From Bartonella sp. HY328 (GTDB lineage: Bacteria; Pseudomonadota; Alphaproteobacteria; Rhizobiales; Rhizobiaceae): 64,000 nt of DNA. The stretch covers positions 2,162,501-2,226,500 of the forward strand of contig NZ_CP104883.1 in the NCBI RefSeq assembly GCF_025449335.1, given 5' to 3'. Below the pieces are notes generated by a model. It was not told the origin of the DNA. It searched no databases and worked only from the letters and a program-made list of their open reading frames with translations. The position numbers and the translations under genes were made by a program. How positions within the stretch are numbered: position 1 is the first letter of the stretch; every line of letters begins with the position of its first letter. Shown here piece by piece: positions 9,192 through 16,419 of the stretch.

Positions 9192-10574
9192 ATGTCACAC
9201 AATATGTTTGAAAAGAGTATGACCGTGGGGGCAAAGGCTACAAATCAAGATCGTTATCTCATGCTGCGCAATGGCAATTATGTCTATAAAAGACGGGTGC
9301 CAAAAACTATTATTGATCTAGATAAACGCAGCCCAATAATCCAAACGGCGCTCCATACCAGCGACCTTATTATTGCCCGCGCTAAGCGAGACATTCATGA
9401 AAAAGCTGACAATGCTTTATGGGCAGCCTTAATGCTTGGCACCGATAACCTGCAAGCAATGGAACAATATAACGTGGCCGTAAGGCAGGCTGAAGCTTTT
9501 GGCTTCGCCTATAAAACTGCAGGTGATCTTGCCAAGGCATCATTGGAAGAAATTATTAGTCGTTTTTCAGCTTTAACTGAAAAGCCCATGCCTACACAAA
9601 TAGCGCAAAGTTTGCTTGGCAAATACGCCGCGCCGCAAAATTCGCTGCAAGCAGCTGAAAATTTATATTTTTCAGATATCGTCCCCCATACATTAACTGG
9701 CAAAAGCCAAGGGCAGCGCGAGCGTTGGCTGAATGAGCGCCGCGCCACCCTGCGCTTATTTCGCGATACAATTGGTGATAAAGAAATCAGCCAGGTCACA
9801 CGCGACGATGCTTTATTATTTTATAGAAAGCTTTCAGAATCAGTCGTGCCTAAAGATGGCAAACCATCGCACTCTGCATCATGGGGCAACCGGCAAATTG
9901 GCAATGCCCGCGTTTTTCTAAGCTCATATTTTTCTCATCTTGGCCAACAAGACTATAATAACCCCTTGGCTAACCTATCCTTTAAAGAAGTAAAAAAATC
10001 ACGCCCACCTTTTTCTATCAATTGGATCAAAAGCAAGATTTACCAACCAAGTGCTTTGGCAAAGCTAAATGACGAAGCGCGTCACGTGGTTTTTATTTTA
10101 GCAGATACTGGTGCGCGCCTTGGCGAGATTTGCAATCTTGGCTCGCAAAATATCCACCTTGATGGTGAAGTACCCTTTATTGAAATAGCACCGCGAATAG
10201 ACCCCGCAGATCCACGCGAGATAAAAACAAGCTCCAGCGTTAGGCGCGTTCCGCTTATTGGCGTGGCATTAGAGGCTATAAAGCTACATCGTAACGGCTT
10301 TACCCGCTATCGCGACAAGGAAACAACCTTATCCAACACTCTTAATAAGTTTTTTAGAGAAAATTGCCTATTTGAAAATGAGAATCAAGTGATCTACTCA
10401 TTTAGGCATGCGTTTGAAGATAGAATGAAAGAGGCCGATGTCGATCATGAATTGCGTATGGCATTGATGGGGCATGCTAATAGCCGCCCGCGCTATGGCT
10501 CTGGCGGTGGTTTATCGTGGCAGTGGGAACAGCTCAATCGGATTGCCTTGCCGTTTGATCCTTCGATTCTTTAA
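9192..10574 (+). CDS. Tyrosine recombinase phage integrase
   Basis: A site-specific recombinase that joins phage attP to the tRNA-Leu attB. The C-terminal catalytic domain shows R309 (DTGARLGEICNL), K345 (EIKTSSSVRRVPL), R405 in YSFRHAFEDR, H428 (MGHAN) and the nucleophile Y435. The first His of the HxxR box is replaced by Tyr (Y402), as in several alphaproteobacterial phage integrases. The N-terminal part (YLMLRNGNYVYKRRVP) is the arm/core-binding leader typical of this subgroup. It lies 98 bp from attL. The start is uncertain: the ATG at 9192 sits in a TGACAT-N5-ATGTCA palindrome without a clear ribosome-binding site, and ATGs at 9204 and 9219 are alternatives. Confidence 0.95.
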   Translation: MSHNMFEKSMTVGAKATNQDRYLMLRNGNYVYKRRVPKTIIDLDKRSPIIQTALHTSDLIIARAKRDIHEKADNALWAALMLGTDNLQAMEQYNVAVRQAEAFGFAYKTAGDLAKASLEEIISRFSALTEKPMPTQIAQSLLGKYAAPQNSLQAAENLYFSDIVPHTLTGKSQGQRERWLNERRATLRLFRDTIGDKEISQVTRDDALLFYRKLSESVVPKDGKPSHSASWGNRQIGNARVFLSSYFSHLGQQDYNNPLANLSFKEVKKSRPPFSINWIKSKIYQPSALAKLNDEARHVVFILADTGARLGEICNLGSQNIHLDGEVPFIEIAPRIDPADPREIKTSSSVRRVPLIGVALEAIKLHRNGFTRYRDKETTLSNTLNKFFRENCLFENENQVIYSFRHAFEDRMKEADVDHELRMALMGHANSRPRYGSGGGLSWQWEQLNRIALPFDPSIL

Positions 10575-10788
10575 TCTTGGGTTGTTTTGTCTTTAACTTT
10601 TTAGCCCGCGCATAAACAGCTGCAAGACGCTTTTCACGATTTTTTAAAATTTCAATTTCGGCCTCTAAGCGTTCATAAATCGGCAAGCACTCATCAAAAT
10701 CTGGCGCATGCTCCACCATAAGGTTGGCAAGATAATCCAAATAGGATTCGAGCAAGGCAACAGTAATAGGTGGAATGCGCGCGGCCAT
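10534..10788 (-). CDS. Small phage protein, coiled-coil, unknown function
   Basis: An 84-aa protein, helical throughout, with a likely coiled coil (ERLEAEIEILKNREKRLAAVYARAKKL) and a Lys/Gln-rich tail. It is the last gene of the leftward operon, 10 bp after the beta-clamp gene, with a GGGGG ribosome-binding site before the ATG at 10788. Its end overlaps the convergent integrase gene by 41 bp. No family recognised. The operon position and strong ribosome-binding site support it. Confidence 0.7.
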   Translation of the reverse strand: MAARIPPITVALLESYLDYLANLMVEHAPDFDECLPIYERLEAEIEILKNREKRLAAVYARAKKLKTKQPKIKESKDQTARQSD

Positions 10789-10798
10789 AACTTACCCC

Positions 10799-11938
10799 CT
10801 ATATCCGCATTGGCATAAGCACAAATTTTGCTTTGCTACCTGCTGTTTCATTCATGGGTGTGATTAAGGCCGGCCCGCTATTCGATGTTAAACCAAAAGT
10901 AAGCGCATCGCAGCCGCAAGCCGCCAATTGATCAAGCGCATAACGCGCATTAAAGCCAATTGCTATTTCTTCAGCTGAGCTGTTTTCCAGCAAATCCACG
11001 CTGTCAGTTGCATCGCCCATTTCACTATCACTGGCGCCTAGCTTCAATTCGCCATTACCAAAAATAAACGTAACGCCGCGCCCGCGTGTACTTAAAACCG
11101 CCATAACGCGCTCCAATGCCTTAGAAAGACTTGCCACCGGCACATGGTAAAAATGGGTAGAGGCTTGTGGAATTACCCTTTGATAATCAGGAAAAGTTCC
11201 GTCAATAAGCTTTGAAACCACGCAAATATCGCCTTGGCTCATAGCAATGCGCACATCGGATAATTGCAACTTGATATCCTCATCAAGTACAAACAAGCCT
11301 TTGACGATTGACCAAAATGTGCGCGGCACAATGACACTTGTCGCGCTCAACGAAGCAGGGAAATTATCCCGCCCATCAAACACAGCAAGCTTTAATTGTG
11401 CAAGCCGATGGCCGTCCGTTGCGGCAGCCACTAACTTGTCACCATCCATATGCAGGTTAATGCCATTTAAATAATAGCGGGTTTCCTCAGTTGAAACGGC
11501 AAACGCAACCTTATTTAAAATGCTATCCAACACTTGCGGTGAAATATTAAAATCTGTTGCGCCATCATCAATGCCCATAATCGGCATGTCGGCTTTATTC
11601 AAGCTTTGCAGCTTAAACTTTGCCCGCCCTGCTCTAACCTCTGCGCTCCCTTCCAAAAAGGCAAATTCAATTTGGGCAGAAACGTCAAGCTTGCGCACCG
11701 CATCATGCAATAAAATACCGGGCAAAGCAGAACCATGCTGCCCAAAATTTTGACATTGCGTGGTGACTGTTATTTGCAAATCTAAATTAGTGGCGGTGAG
11801 CTTGGGGCGGCTTTCATCCACCTCAAGCACTATATGCCCTAAAATTGGCAATGTGTTGCGCCGCTCCACCGCTTTAACAACGGCATTAAGGGCAGGCAAT
11901 AATGCGCTGCGGCTAATGCTAAAACCACTATCAGTCAT
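10799..11938 (-). CDS. dnaN: Phage-encoded DNA polymerase III beta sliding clamp
   Basis: This 379-aa protein has the full length and organisation of DnaN: an N-terminal SISRSALLPALNAVVKAVERRNTLPIL segment (the family has LxxaLxxvxxvverRnTlPIL), the second-domain RYYLNGINLHMDGDKLVAAATDGHRLAQ stretch, FPDYQRVIP, and a C-terminal VLMPMRI that matches the VLMPMRL end of cellular clamps. DnaN is a ring-shaped dimer that tethers polymerase to DNA and docks MutS, ligase and Hda/HdaA. Here it is in the leftward early operon under the CGGTA-N4-TACCG operators and not beside other replication genes. Its start overlaps the stop of the upstream gene by one base (TAATG). It is probably a phage clamp used during lytic replication. 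Confidence 0.92.
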   Translation of the reverse strand: MTDSGFSISRSALLPALNAVVKAVERRNTLPILGHIVLEVDESRPKLTATNLDLQITVTTQCQNFGQHGSALPGILLHDAVRKLDVSAQIEFAFLEGSAEVRAGRAKFKLQSLNKADMPIMGIDDGATDFNISPQVLDSILNKVAFAVSTEETRYYLNGINLHMDGDKLVAAATDGHRLAQLKLAVFDGRDNFPASLSATSVIVPRTFWSIVKGLFVLDEDIKLQLSDVRIAMSQGDICVVSKLIDGTFPDYQRVIPQASTHFYHVPVASLSKALERVMAVLSTRGRGVTFIFGNGELKLGASDSEMGDATDSVDLLENSSAEEIAIGFNARYALDQLAACGCDALTFGLTSNSGPALITPMNETAGSKAKFVLMPMRI

Positions 11939-12318
11939 TACTTGTAACCTTTAATTTCTGGAATTACAGCAAAATACGGATAGGCTTCACAGCCAAGGTG
12001 ATCATCACCCACTACCCAATAGCCCTCCCAGTTTTCCCATCGCGCAATTTGAAAATTAAATTGCCCCAACTTGCCGCAAACAAGAAATGGTTTGACATAA
12101 TCTCGATTGAAATCAAATTCACTGATAGGCTGCCAAACTATCGCGCCCTGCCCTTGCTTTGGCGCTTCTTTTATAAAGCCGCATTGCTCGGTAAAAATAT
12201 CAAGGGCAAGGTTAAGCGCTTTTAGCCATTCGTCATGGTCAAAAACATTGGCAAAACCTGCCTTTAGGCTTTCAACACCTGCTTTAATAGCTTTTTGTCG
12301 TGCTTCATCTTGGGTCAT
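11938..12318 (-). CDS. Hypothetical phage protein in leftward operon
   Basis: A 126-aa protein from the ATG at 12318 (MTQDEARQKAIKAG); a longer reading would add 19 residues, but AAGG lies just upstream of this start. It has an N-terminal helical part and a Trp/Tyr-rich C-terminal part (ARWENWEGYWVVGDDH). No family recognised with confidence. It overlaps the clamp gene by one base, so the two are co-translated. Confidence 0.75.
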   Translation of the reverse strand: MTQDEARQKAIKAGVESLKAGFANVFDHDEWLKALNLALDIFTEQCGFIKEAPKQGQGAIVWQPISEFDFNRDYVKPFLVCGKLGQFNFQIARWENWEGYWVVGDDHLGCEAYPYFAVIPEIKGYK

Positions 12319-12410
12319 TGTAAAAACCTTGTTAAAAGACAATAGAACTCCACTGCAAACGCCGGCGCGTTGCATGATGGTCTCTTAAAAAATGTAGGTT
12401 GGGTTATGGC

Positions 12411-12632
12411 TTAGTTGGCCAAAGGTGCTTTGGCTTTTCTACCTTCTTCTTCCGCTTCAATAATGCGGATAAAAGTAGCAATTGTCTCGTCTTTGCTCAT
12501 ATTAAGGGTATTGCAAACCGCCTTGAAGGTCATTGCTAAGACTTGTTGTGCCAATTCGTCATTATCTATTGGTAAAATATCAACAATCTTGGCAATAGTT
12601 TCAATGGCTTGCGGTGCGATGGGTTTTTGCAT
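12411..12632 (-). CDS. Small hypothetical phage protein
   Basis: A 73-aa helical protein starting at the ATG at 12632 (MQKPIAPQAIETIAKIVD), 4 bp after the stop of the preceding gene and with an AAAGGTG ribosome-binding site. A longer frame upstream overlaps that gene and is rejected. Acidic C-terminal helix (FIRIIEAEEEGRKAK). Function unknown. Confidence 0.7.
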   Translation of the reverse strand: MQKPIAPQAIETIAKIVDILPIDNDELAQQVLAMTFKAVCNTLNMSKDETIATFIRIIEAEEEGRKAKAPLAN

Positions 12633-12636
12633 GAGC

Positions 12637-13173
12637 CTACACCTTTTGACAAAGAGGAATGGCCCGCAAATGCGCTTCCACTTGGCGGATAATGGCGGCG
12701 CGGCTTGCTTGGCCAATATTAACCGCCGCTAAATATTGCGCTAACATAGCAATGCAGCGCTCACGCAAGGGGTACCATGGGTGCAGCTTAAACGCCGCAA
12801 CACAAGCGCAATAATTGCGCCAAAGATTGCCTATCTTGTCATTATTGATAATATTATCAAATTGTGGTGGGGTGGCTTCACTTGCCGCAATGATAAGCGG
12901 CACTTGCGGCAAGTTTTGCTTGGGTTTACACACTGCTTTAACTGCAAAGCTTTGGGCAAGGCTTGCGGCTTTTTCACCATAGGTAGCAATTTCATCATCA
13001 GCAAAGCCAGCATTTTTTAAATCAGCAACATCAACATTGCCCTTTGCCGCCGCAATATCTTGCATAGCAAGCATCATAGCATGGCAACGTGTGGGAATTG
13101 GGTGAATAGCAGCCCCCTGCTGCCATATTGTATTTGGGGGAGAAATAAATGGATTAGTATTGACATCGGTCAT
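12637..13173 (-). CDS. First gene of the leftward early operon, unknown function
   Basis: A 178-aa protein with GGAG before the ATG at 13173. Mostly helical, with a Cys/Trp-containing C-terminal part (LWRNYCACVAAFKLHPWYPLRERC) that looks like a compact helical bundle. No family recognised. It is the promoter-proximal gene of the repressor-controlled leftward transcript, the position that lambda phages use for early regulators or host-takeover functions. Confidence 0.75.
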   Translation of the reverse strand: MTDVNTNPFISPPNTIWQQGAAIHPIPTRCHAMMLAMQDIAAAKGNVDVADLKNAGFADDEIATYGEKAASLAQSFAVKAVCKPKQNLPQVPLIIAASEATPPQFDNIINNDKIGNLWRNYCACVAAFKLHPWYPLRERCIAMLAQYLAAVNIGQASRAAIIRQVEAHLRAIPLCQKV

Positions 13174-13229
13174 TGTATTTACTCCATAAAACCAGATCAG
13201 CTAAAGCTTCTTCGTGGTAACTATGAGAT

Positions 13230-13279
13230 ATAATACCGGTAGTAATACCGAATGTCAATAAAATACGGTATTACTACCG
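13230..13279 (-). promoter_or_regulatory. Leftward early promoter (P_L) with two operators
   Basis: On the minus strand a perfect -35 TTGACA (13258-13253) and a -10 TATTAT (13235-13230) are 17 bp apart. The palindromic operator CGGTA-N4-TACCG (13237-13250) fills the spacer, and a second copy (13266-13279) lies upstream of the -35, centre to centre 29 bp. The two copies are exact reverse complements of each other. The same motif occurs at the rightward promoter (15858-15871), so the S24 repressor is the natural ligand. Repressor identity is inferred; the sites are seen. Confidence 0.88.
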
Positions 13280-13313
13280 AAAATATAAAGAGAATCAAAA
13301 AAACAAATAAAAA

Positions 13314-13332
13314 ACCCCGCACTTGGCGGGGT
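13314..13332 (-). terminator. Rho-independent terminator after the HTH/ImmA gene
   Basis: Stem ACCCCGC (13314-13320) and GCGGGGT (13326-13332) with a 5-nt loop, 7 bp after the stop. On the minus strand it is followed by TTTTATTTGTTTTTTTG. It separates the protease gene from the P_L region. Confidence 0.9.
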
Positions 13333-13338
13333 AACTAA

Positions 13339-14403
13339 TTATTTTACAACAACAAGGTTCGCTGCGTGTTTCGGTGGTGGAGCATGGGTTTCAGTTAAAC
13401 CAAAAACCAAGTTTTCAAACTCTTCTAAAGGAATATGAAGTTCTTTTGCAATTTTCCCTTTATCAATGCCCGATTTCCACAGATCTTGGAAAATCATATT
13501 CCAGACCGAAGACTGCTCTTTAGCTATGCTATTCGGCTCACTAAACTTAAACCGTTGGTTAATCTGAATACAATAAGTCCGATACTGCCAGTCGGTAATT
13601 AGATCAAGCTTATGCATTCGATAGCACAATGCAGCCAGTGAGACACCCCATCTTAATTTTTCTGATATTAATCTATCAATACTTTTAATATGAGATAAAT
13701 GCGCGCGAACATCTGCCTCAGGCATAAGAAACTCGCTAGCAAAATCATTAGCTTCTTTTTCCGCATTACTTTGATGAGGTCCTCCATGGCGATGTAATAC
13801 AAGATGCCCCAACTCATGAGCCGCGTCAAATCTACTGCGCTCTGCTGTTTTAAACGTATTTAAAAAAATATACGGCTGTGCGCTACGCCAAACAGAAAAC
13901 GCGTCAATATTCTTTGTGCTCTCATTTAAAGAAAATATCTTCGTACCTTTTGCCTCCAAAAGATTCAATAAATGCTTAATCGGGCGTTCGCCAATACCCC
14001 AATATTGCCGCAACGATCGCGCCGCCGCTTTCGGTGAATTTAATTCACTTAAGTCAGGAATATCAACTTTTGGCAAATCATATCGTTCATCCATCCAATC
14101 GGCTAACTCATATGCAAGCTCACCTGCAGTTAGCGCTGCATCACGTTCCTTTGCAGTCATTGAAGAAAGACTTCTAAAACTAACCGCATCAACAGTAATT
14201 GCATCTGCTATATCTTGTTCAAAAAAAGAACGCGGAAACCCTAAAGCATTAACAATTTTTATTATTGTTGTCTCGTCAGGCTCGTGCTTACCGTTACATA
14301 TTCTTGAAATTGTTATGGATGATAAATCAGATTTTTCAGCTAACTCCTTAGCAGTCATACGCAAGCGTTTACGCGCTTGCTCAAGTCTTTTAATGTTAAA
14401 CAT
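13339..14403 (-). CDS. XRE-family HTH protein with ImmA/IrrE metallopeptidase domain
   Basis: A 354-aa protein. Residues 1-60 are an XRE helix-turn-helix (LTAKELAEKSDLSSITISRICNGKHEP-type). About residues 120-260 are a COG2856 zinc peptidase with H196-E197-L-G-H200 and a downstream E217 (EKEANDFASEFLMP). Proteins of this class cleave phage or ICE repressors (ImmA of ICEBs1) or act in toxin-antitoxin-like pairs. It overlaps its upstream partner gene by 8 bp, so the two form one operon with its own terminator, next to but separate from the S24 repressor gene. It may be a second anti-repressor route or an accessory immunity module. Confidence 0.9.
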   Translation of the reverse strand: MFNIKRLEQARKRLRMTAKELAEKSDLSSITISRICNGKHEPDETTIIKIVNALGFPRSFFEQDIADAITVDAVSFRSLSSMTAKERDAALTAGELAYELADWMDERYDLPKVDIPDLSELNSPKAAARSLRQYWGIGERPIKHLLNLLEAKGTKIFSLNESTKNIDAFSVWRSAQPYIFLNTFKTAERSRFDAAHELGHLVLHRHGGPHQSNAEKEANDFASEFLMPEADVRAHLSHIKSIDRLISEKLRWGVSLAALCYRMHKLDLITDWQYRTYCIQINQRFKFSEPNSIAKEQSSVWNMIFQDLWKSGIDKGKIAKELHIPLEEFENLVFGLTETHAPPPKHAANLVVVK

Positions 14404-15052
14404 TTTCTACTTTACGCAAAATGGTTGGCTCGATCTCAAATGGATCAACAGTTACTTCCGGCGTATTAATTGATAAATCTTCATTTTGCATTAAAAAAAT
14501 CCGAAAAATAAATTTGCCAAATGTACCGTTTTCAATTGAACGAGGTAAAGACAGCTCTGCCCGCACTAAACCATCACCGTGATAGGACACACAAAGGTAC
14601 CATATCGATTTATTCAATTTTTTAGAATTGACTTTAGGTATATTAACACCGTCGTCCCAAAAAGGAAAAAGTGAACCTTGAGCATCATCAATTAAAGCTG
14701 CACTACCATTACCCTTACTCGAAATAGGTTTTGGATCTTTTGCCAAACTCGCAGCAATATCTACAGTTTGATAAATAATACGTGTACGACTTTCTGGATG
14801 CTCAATAGATGGAATATTTTTATAATCGCTTAAACGCCAACCTTTTTTTAAAAATAAAAAACGAAGATATCTAGTCCCCATAATGTAGGAAATTTGCCCT
14901 TTTGCATTATTCGGATCGACACCATCAAAACAGCTTAATCTTTCTGCAAGGGTATTTCTAATAACTTCCCTAAATTCATCAACCGTTACGCCAAAGTCTT
15001 TAAGACCATTTAATACTTCAACTTCATCTTTATAAATAATTGCTTTGTTCAT
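14396..15052 (-). CDS. Partner protein of the HTH/ImmA protease, unknown function
   Basis: A 218-aa soluble protein with no family I can name. The ATG at 15052 (MNKAIIYKDEVEVLNG) is preferred: the in-frame extension to 15094 would be translated from an inverted repeat, and GGGTG lies 9 nt before 15052. Beta-rich middle (KSIWYLCVSYHGDGLVRAEL) and a C-terminal part (FEIEPTILRKVENV) that runs into the protease gene. Tight coupling (8-bp overlap) suggests it is the substrate, toxin or cofactor of the protease. Confidence 0.75.
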   Translation of the reverse strand: MNKAIIYKDEVEVLNGLKDFGVTVDEFREVIRNTLAERLSCFDGVDPNNAKGQISYIMGTRYLRFLFLKKGWRLSDYKNIPSIEHPESRTRIIYQTVDIAASLAKDPKPISSKGNGSAALIDDAQGSLFPFWDDGVNIPKVNSKKLNKSIWYLCVSYHGDGLVRAELSLPRSIENGTFGKFIFRIFLMQNEDLSINTPEVTVDPFEIEPTILRKVENV

Positions 15053-15061
15053 ACTGTTCAC

Positions 15062-15109
15062 CCGTGTTAATTTTTTCGACCTCATTTGTGGCATAAAAAA
15101 TTAACACGG
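15062..15109 (-). promoter_or_regulatory. 15-bp perfect inverted repeat upstream of the protease operon
   Basis: CCGTGTTAATTTTTT (15062-15076) and AAAAAATTAACACGG (15095-15109) are exact reverse complements around an 18-bp spacer. It begins 10 bp upstream of the partner-gene start and abuts its GGGTG ribosome-binding site, so it could be an operator for the HTH protein or an RNA hairpin affecting translation. Confidence 0.7.
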
Positions 15110-15122
15110 TCAATATATACGC

Positions 15123-15139
15123 TCTAGATTTTGTCTAGA
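15123..15139. promoter_or_regulatory. Palindrome TCTAGA-N5-TCTAGA
   Basis: A 17-bp palindrome in the short gap between the repressor gene and the protease operon. CTAG is usually rare in proteobacterial DNA, so two copies in a symmetric arrangement are likely to be a binding site, perhaps for the HTH/ImmA protein. It is followed on the minus strand by TTGACC (15114-15109), a possible -35. Confidence 0.4.
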
Positions 15140-15150
15140 AACACATATAT

Positions 15151-15786
15151 TCACATATCAATCACAGATCTTCGAACACGACCGATCACTCGAATAGCAC
15201 CTTCAAGCTTTGGAGCTGGAATATCTTTATAAGATGCTGGTTGAAAGCTAGGGCTTTCATTAGGCCTATAACGCTTATAGGTAGCTTTACCAGTCTCATC
15301 AGCTATTACATAGCATGCATTTGCCACCAATGCGCGATCACGCATATTTACAAAGATGATTGAGTCGGGCGGGCTTATCTTATTCATGGATGCACCATCA
15401 ACACGCAGCGCTATCCATTCACCCGCAGGTAAATTATAAGTGGTAACTGTTGGATATTCACCCAGCTGCTCCACTGTTGGCTGATCGCCCAACTCCCCAG
15501 CACTTACCCAAGAAATTAATGGAACATCAGAGCGCACTACTTCAGCCGCATCGCCTTCTTCAGGGCCAACACCTTCCGCTAACCAAGCAACATTTGTTTT
15601 TAACACTGGCGCGAGAGCAGCAAGTGTTTTTAAAGTAACATCGCCATTTTTATCACCTGATCTAAGTTTTCGGCGGATATTACGAATAGCGGAATCCGAT
15701 AGTCCTGCTTCAACTGAAGCACGGCTTTCTTTCATTCCAACAGCTTCAAGCCGTTTATCGATGCGGTTTAATACTTGCTCTATCAT
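15151..15786 (-). CDS. LexA/CI-type S24 phage repressor
   Basis: A 211-aa repressor. The N-terminal HTH covers about residues 18-42 (SRASVEAGLSDSAIRNIRR). The C-terminal self-cleaving peptidase has the Ala96-Gly97 cleavage site (WVSAGELG), the nucleophile Ser133 (VDGASMNK) and the general base Lys171 (ATYKRY). RecA-stimulated autocleavage would inactivate it on DNA damage, which is inferred from the family. The start at ATG 15786 (MIEQVLNRIDKR) is chosen over one ten codons upstream; a -10-like TATAAA ends 7 nt before it, so the message may be leaderless. Confidence 0.92.
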   Translation of the reverse strand: MIEQVLNRIDKRLEAVGMKESRASVEAGLSDSAIRNIRRKLRSGDKNGDVTLKTLAALAPVLKTNVAWLAEGVGPEEGDAAEVVRSDVPLISWVSAGELGDQPTVEQLGEYPTVTTYNLPAGEWIALRVDGASMNKISPPDSIIFVNMRDRALVANACYVIADETGKATYKRYRPNESPSFQPASYKDIPAPKLEGAIRVIGRVRRSVIDM

Positions 15787-15788
15787 AG

Positions 15789-15876
15789 TGTTTTTTATAC
15801 CGAATTTTAAAAACAAAAAATATCGGTTCTTAATCCGAAAGTTTGTCTTGACTTTTCCGGTTTTACTACCGATAAT
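15789..15876. promoter_or_regulatory. Repressor control region: rightward promoter and repressor promoter with operators
   Basis: Plus strand: TTGACT (15848-15853), 17 bp, GATAAT (15871-15876) is the rightward early promoter, and operator CGGTT-TTAC-TACCG (15858-15871) lies in its spacer. A second, weaker operator CGGTT-CTTA-ATCCG is at 15824-15837, and a half-site TACCG at 15798-15802 overlaps the repressor promoter (minus-strand -10 TATAAA, 15799-15794, without a good -35). Sites are spaced 34-35 bp. The arrangement resembles lambda O_R: binding at 15858 blocks the rightward promoter, and binding at 15824, centred about 45 bp upstream of the repressor start, could activate the weak repressor promoter. 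Confidence 0.8.
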
Positions 15877-15882
15877 TATTGA

Positions 15883-16149
15883 ATGACTGATATTGATGAT
15901 CTTTTAAAAATCATAGACGCGTATCAACTAGCTACTGGCTTAACAGACAGCAGTGTAAGTACCTATGTTTTCAATGATGGAAAAAAGATCACACGGTTAA
16001 GGGGCGGCAAAGACATTAACGTCAGCCGTTTTAATGCAGCATTTAATTGGTTTTCACAAAACTGGCCAGACGGGGTTGTTTGGCCGACGGGTATTTTGCG
16101 CCCTACTGCAAATAGCGGGTTGCAAAATGCCAATATTGAAAAGGTTTAA
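15883..16149 (+). CDS. Cro-position small phage regulator
   Basis: An 88-aa protein, the first gene of the rightward operon and divergent from the repressor. The N-terminal helical part (DLLKIIDAYQLATGLTDSSVSTYVFNDGKKITRLRGGKDINVSRFN) looks like a small HTH with DGKKITRLRGG as the turn to the recognition helix. A short WFSQNWPDGVVWP motif follows, seen in small regulators of rhizobial phages. By position it is the Cro equivalent. The ATG is only 7 nt past the -10, so no ribosome-binding site fits in the message: it is probably leaderless. Confidence 0.75.
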   Translation: MTDIDDLLKIIDAYQLATGLTDSSVSTYVFNDGKKITRLRGGKDINVSRFNAAFNWFSQNWPDGVVWPTGILRPTANSGLQNANIEKV

Positions 16150-16346
16150 GGATTTGGAGCACCACGAAGATTTTGCGCTTTTAATACCCCCAACTTTTCC
16201 GAAAAGCGCGAAATTTGAAGCCTGCAAATTGCGTAACAGCATTTTTGTAAACAGTGGTTTTAAAATTTGTTTCATCAAATGTGCCTTTCGCCTTTGGTGC
16301 GGTTTTAAGTGTCTTTGGCAGAGCTATTAAAACCATAAAAAATCTA

Positions 16347-16390
16347 TTCCCACTATGGGAAAATTTTGCGGAATTTCCCGCCACGGGAAA
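16347..16390. promoter_or_regulatory. Two G/C-arm palindromes upstream of the CII-like gene
   Basis: TTCCC-N5-GGGAA (16347-16361) and TTTCCCG-N3-CGGGAAA (16374-16390) share TTCCC/GGGAA arms and are 28 bp apart centre to centre. They lie in the 270-bp gap between the Cro-like and CII-like genes and differ from the repressor operators, so a second regulator may bind here. Confidence 0.5.
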
Positions 16391-16419
16391 GCTTTGCTTA
16401 AATTAAGGGGTTGTTTAAA

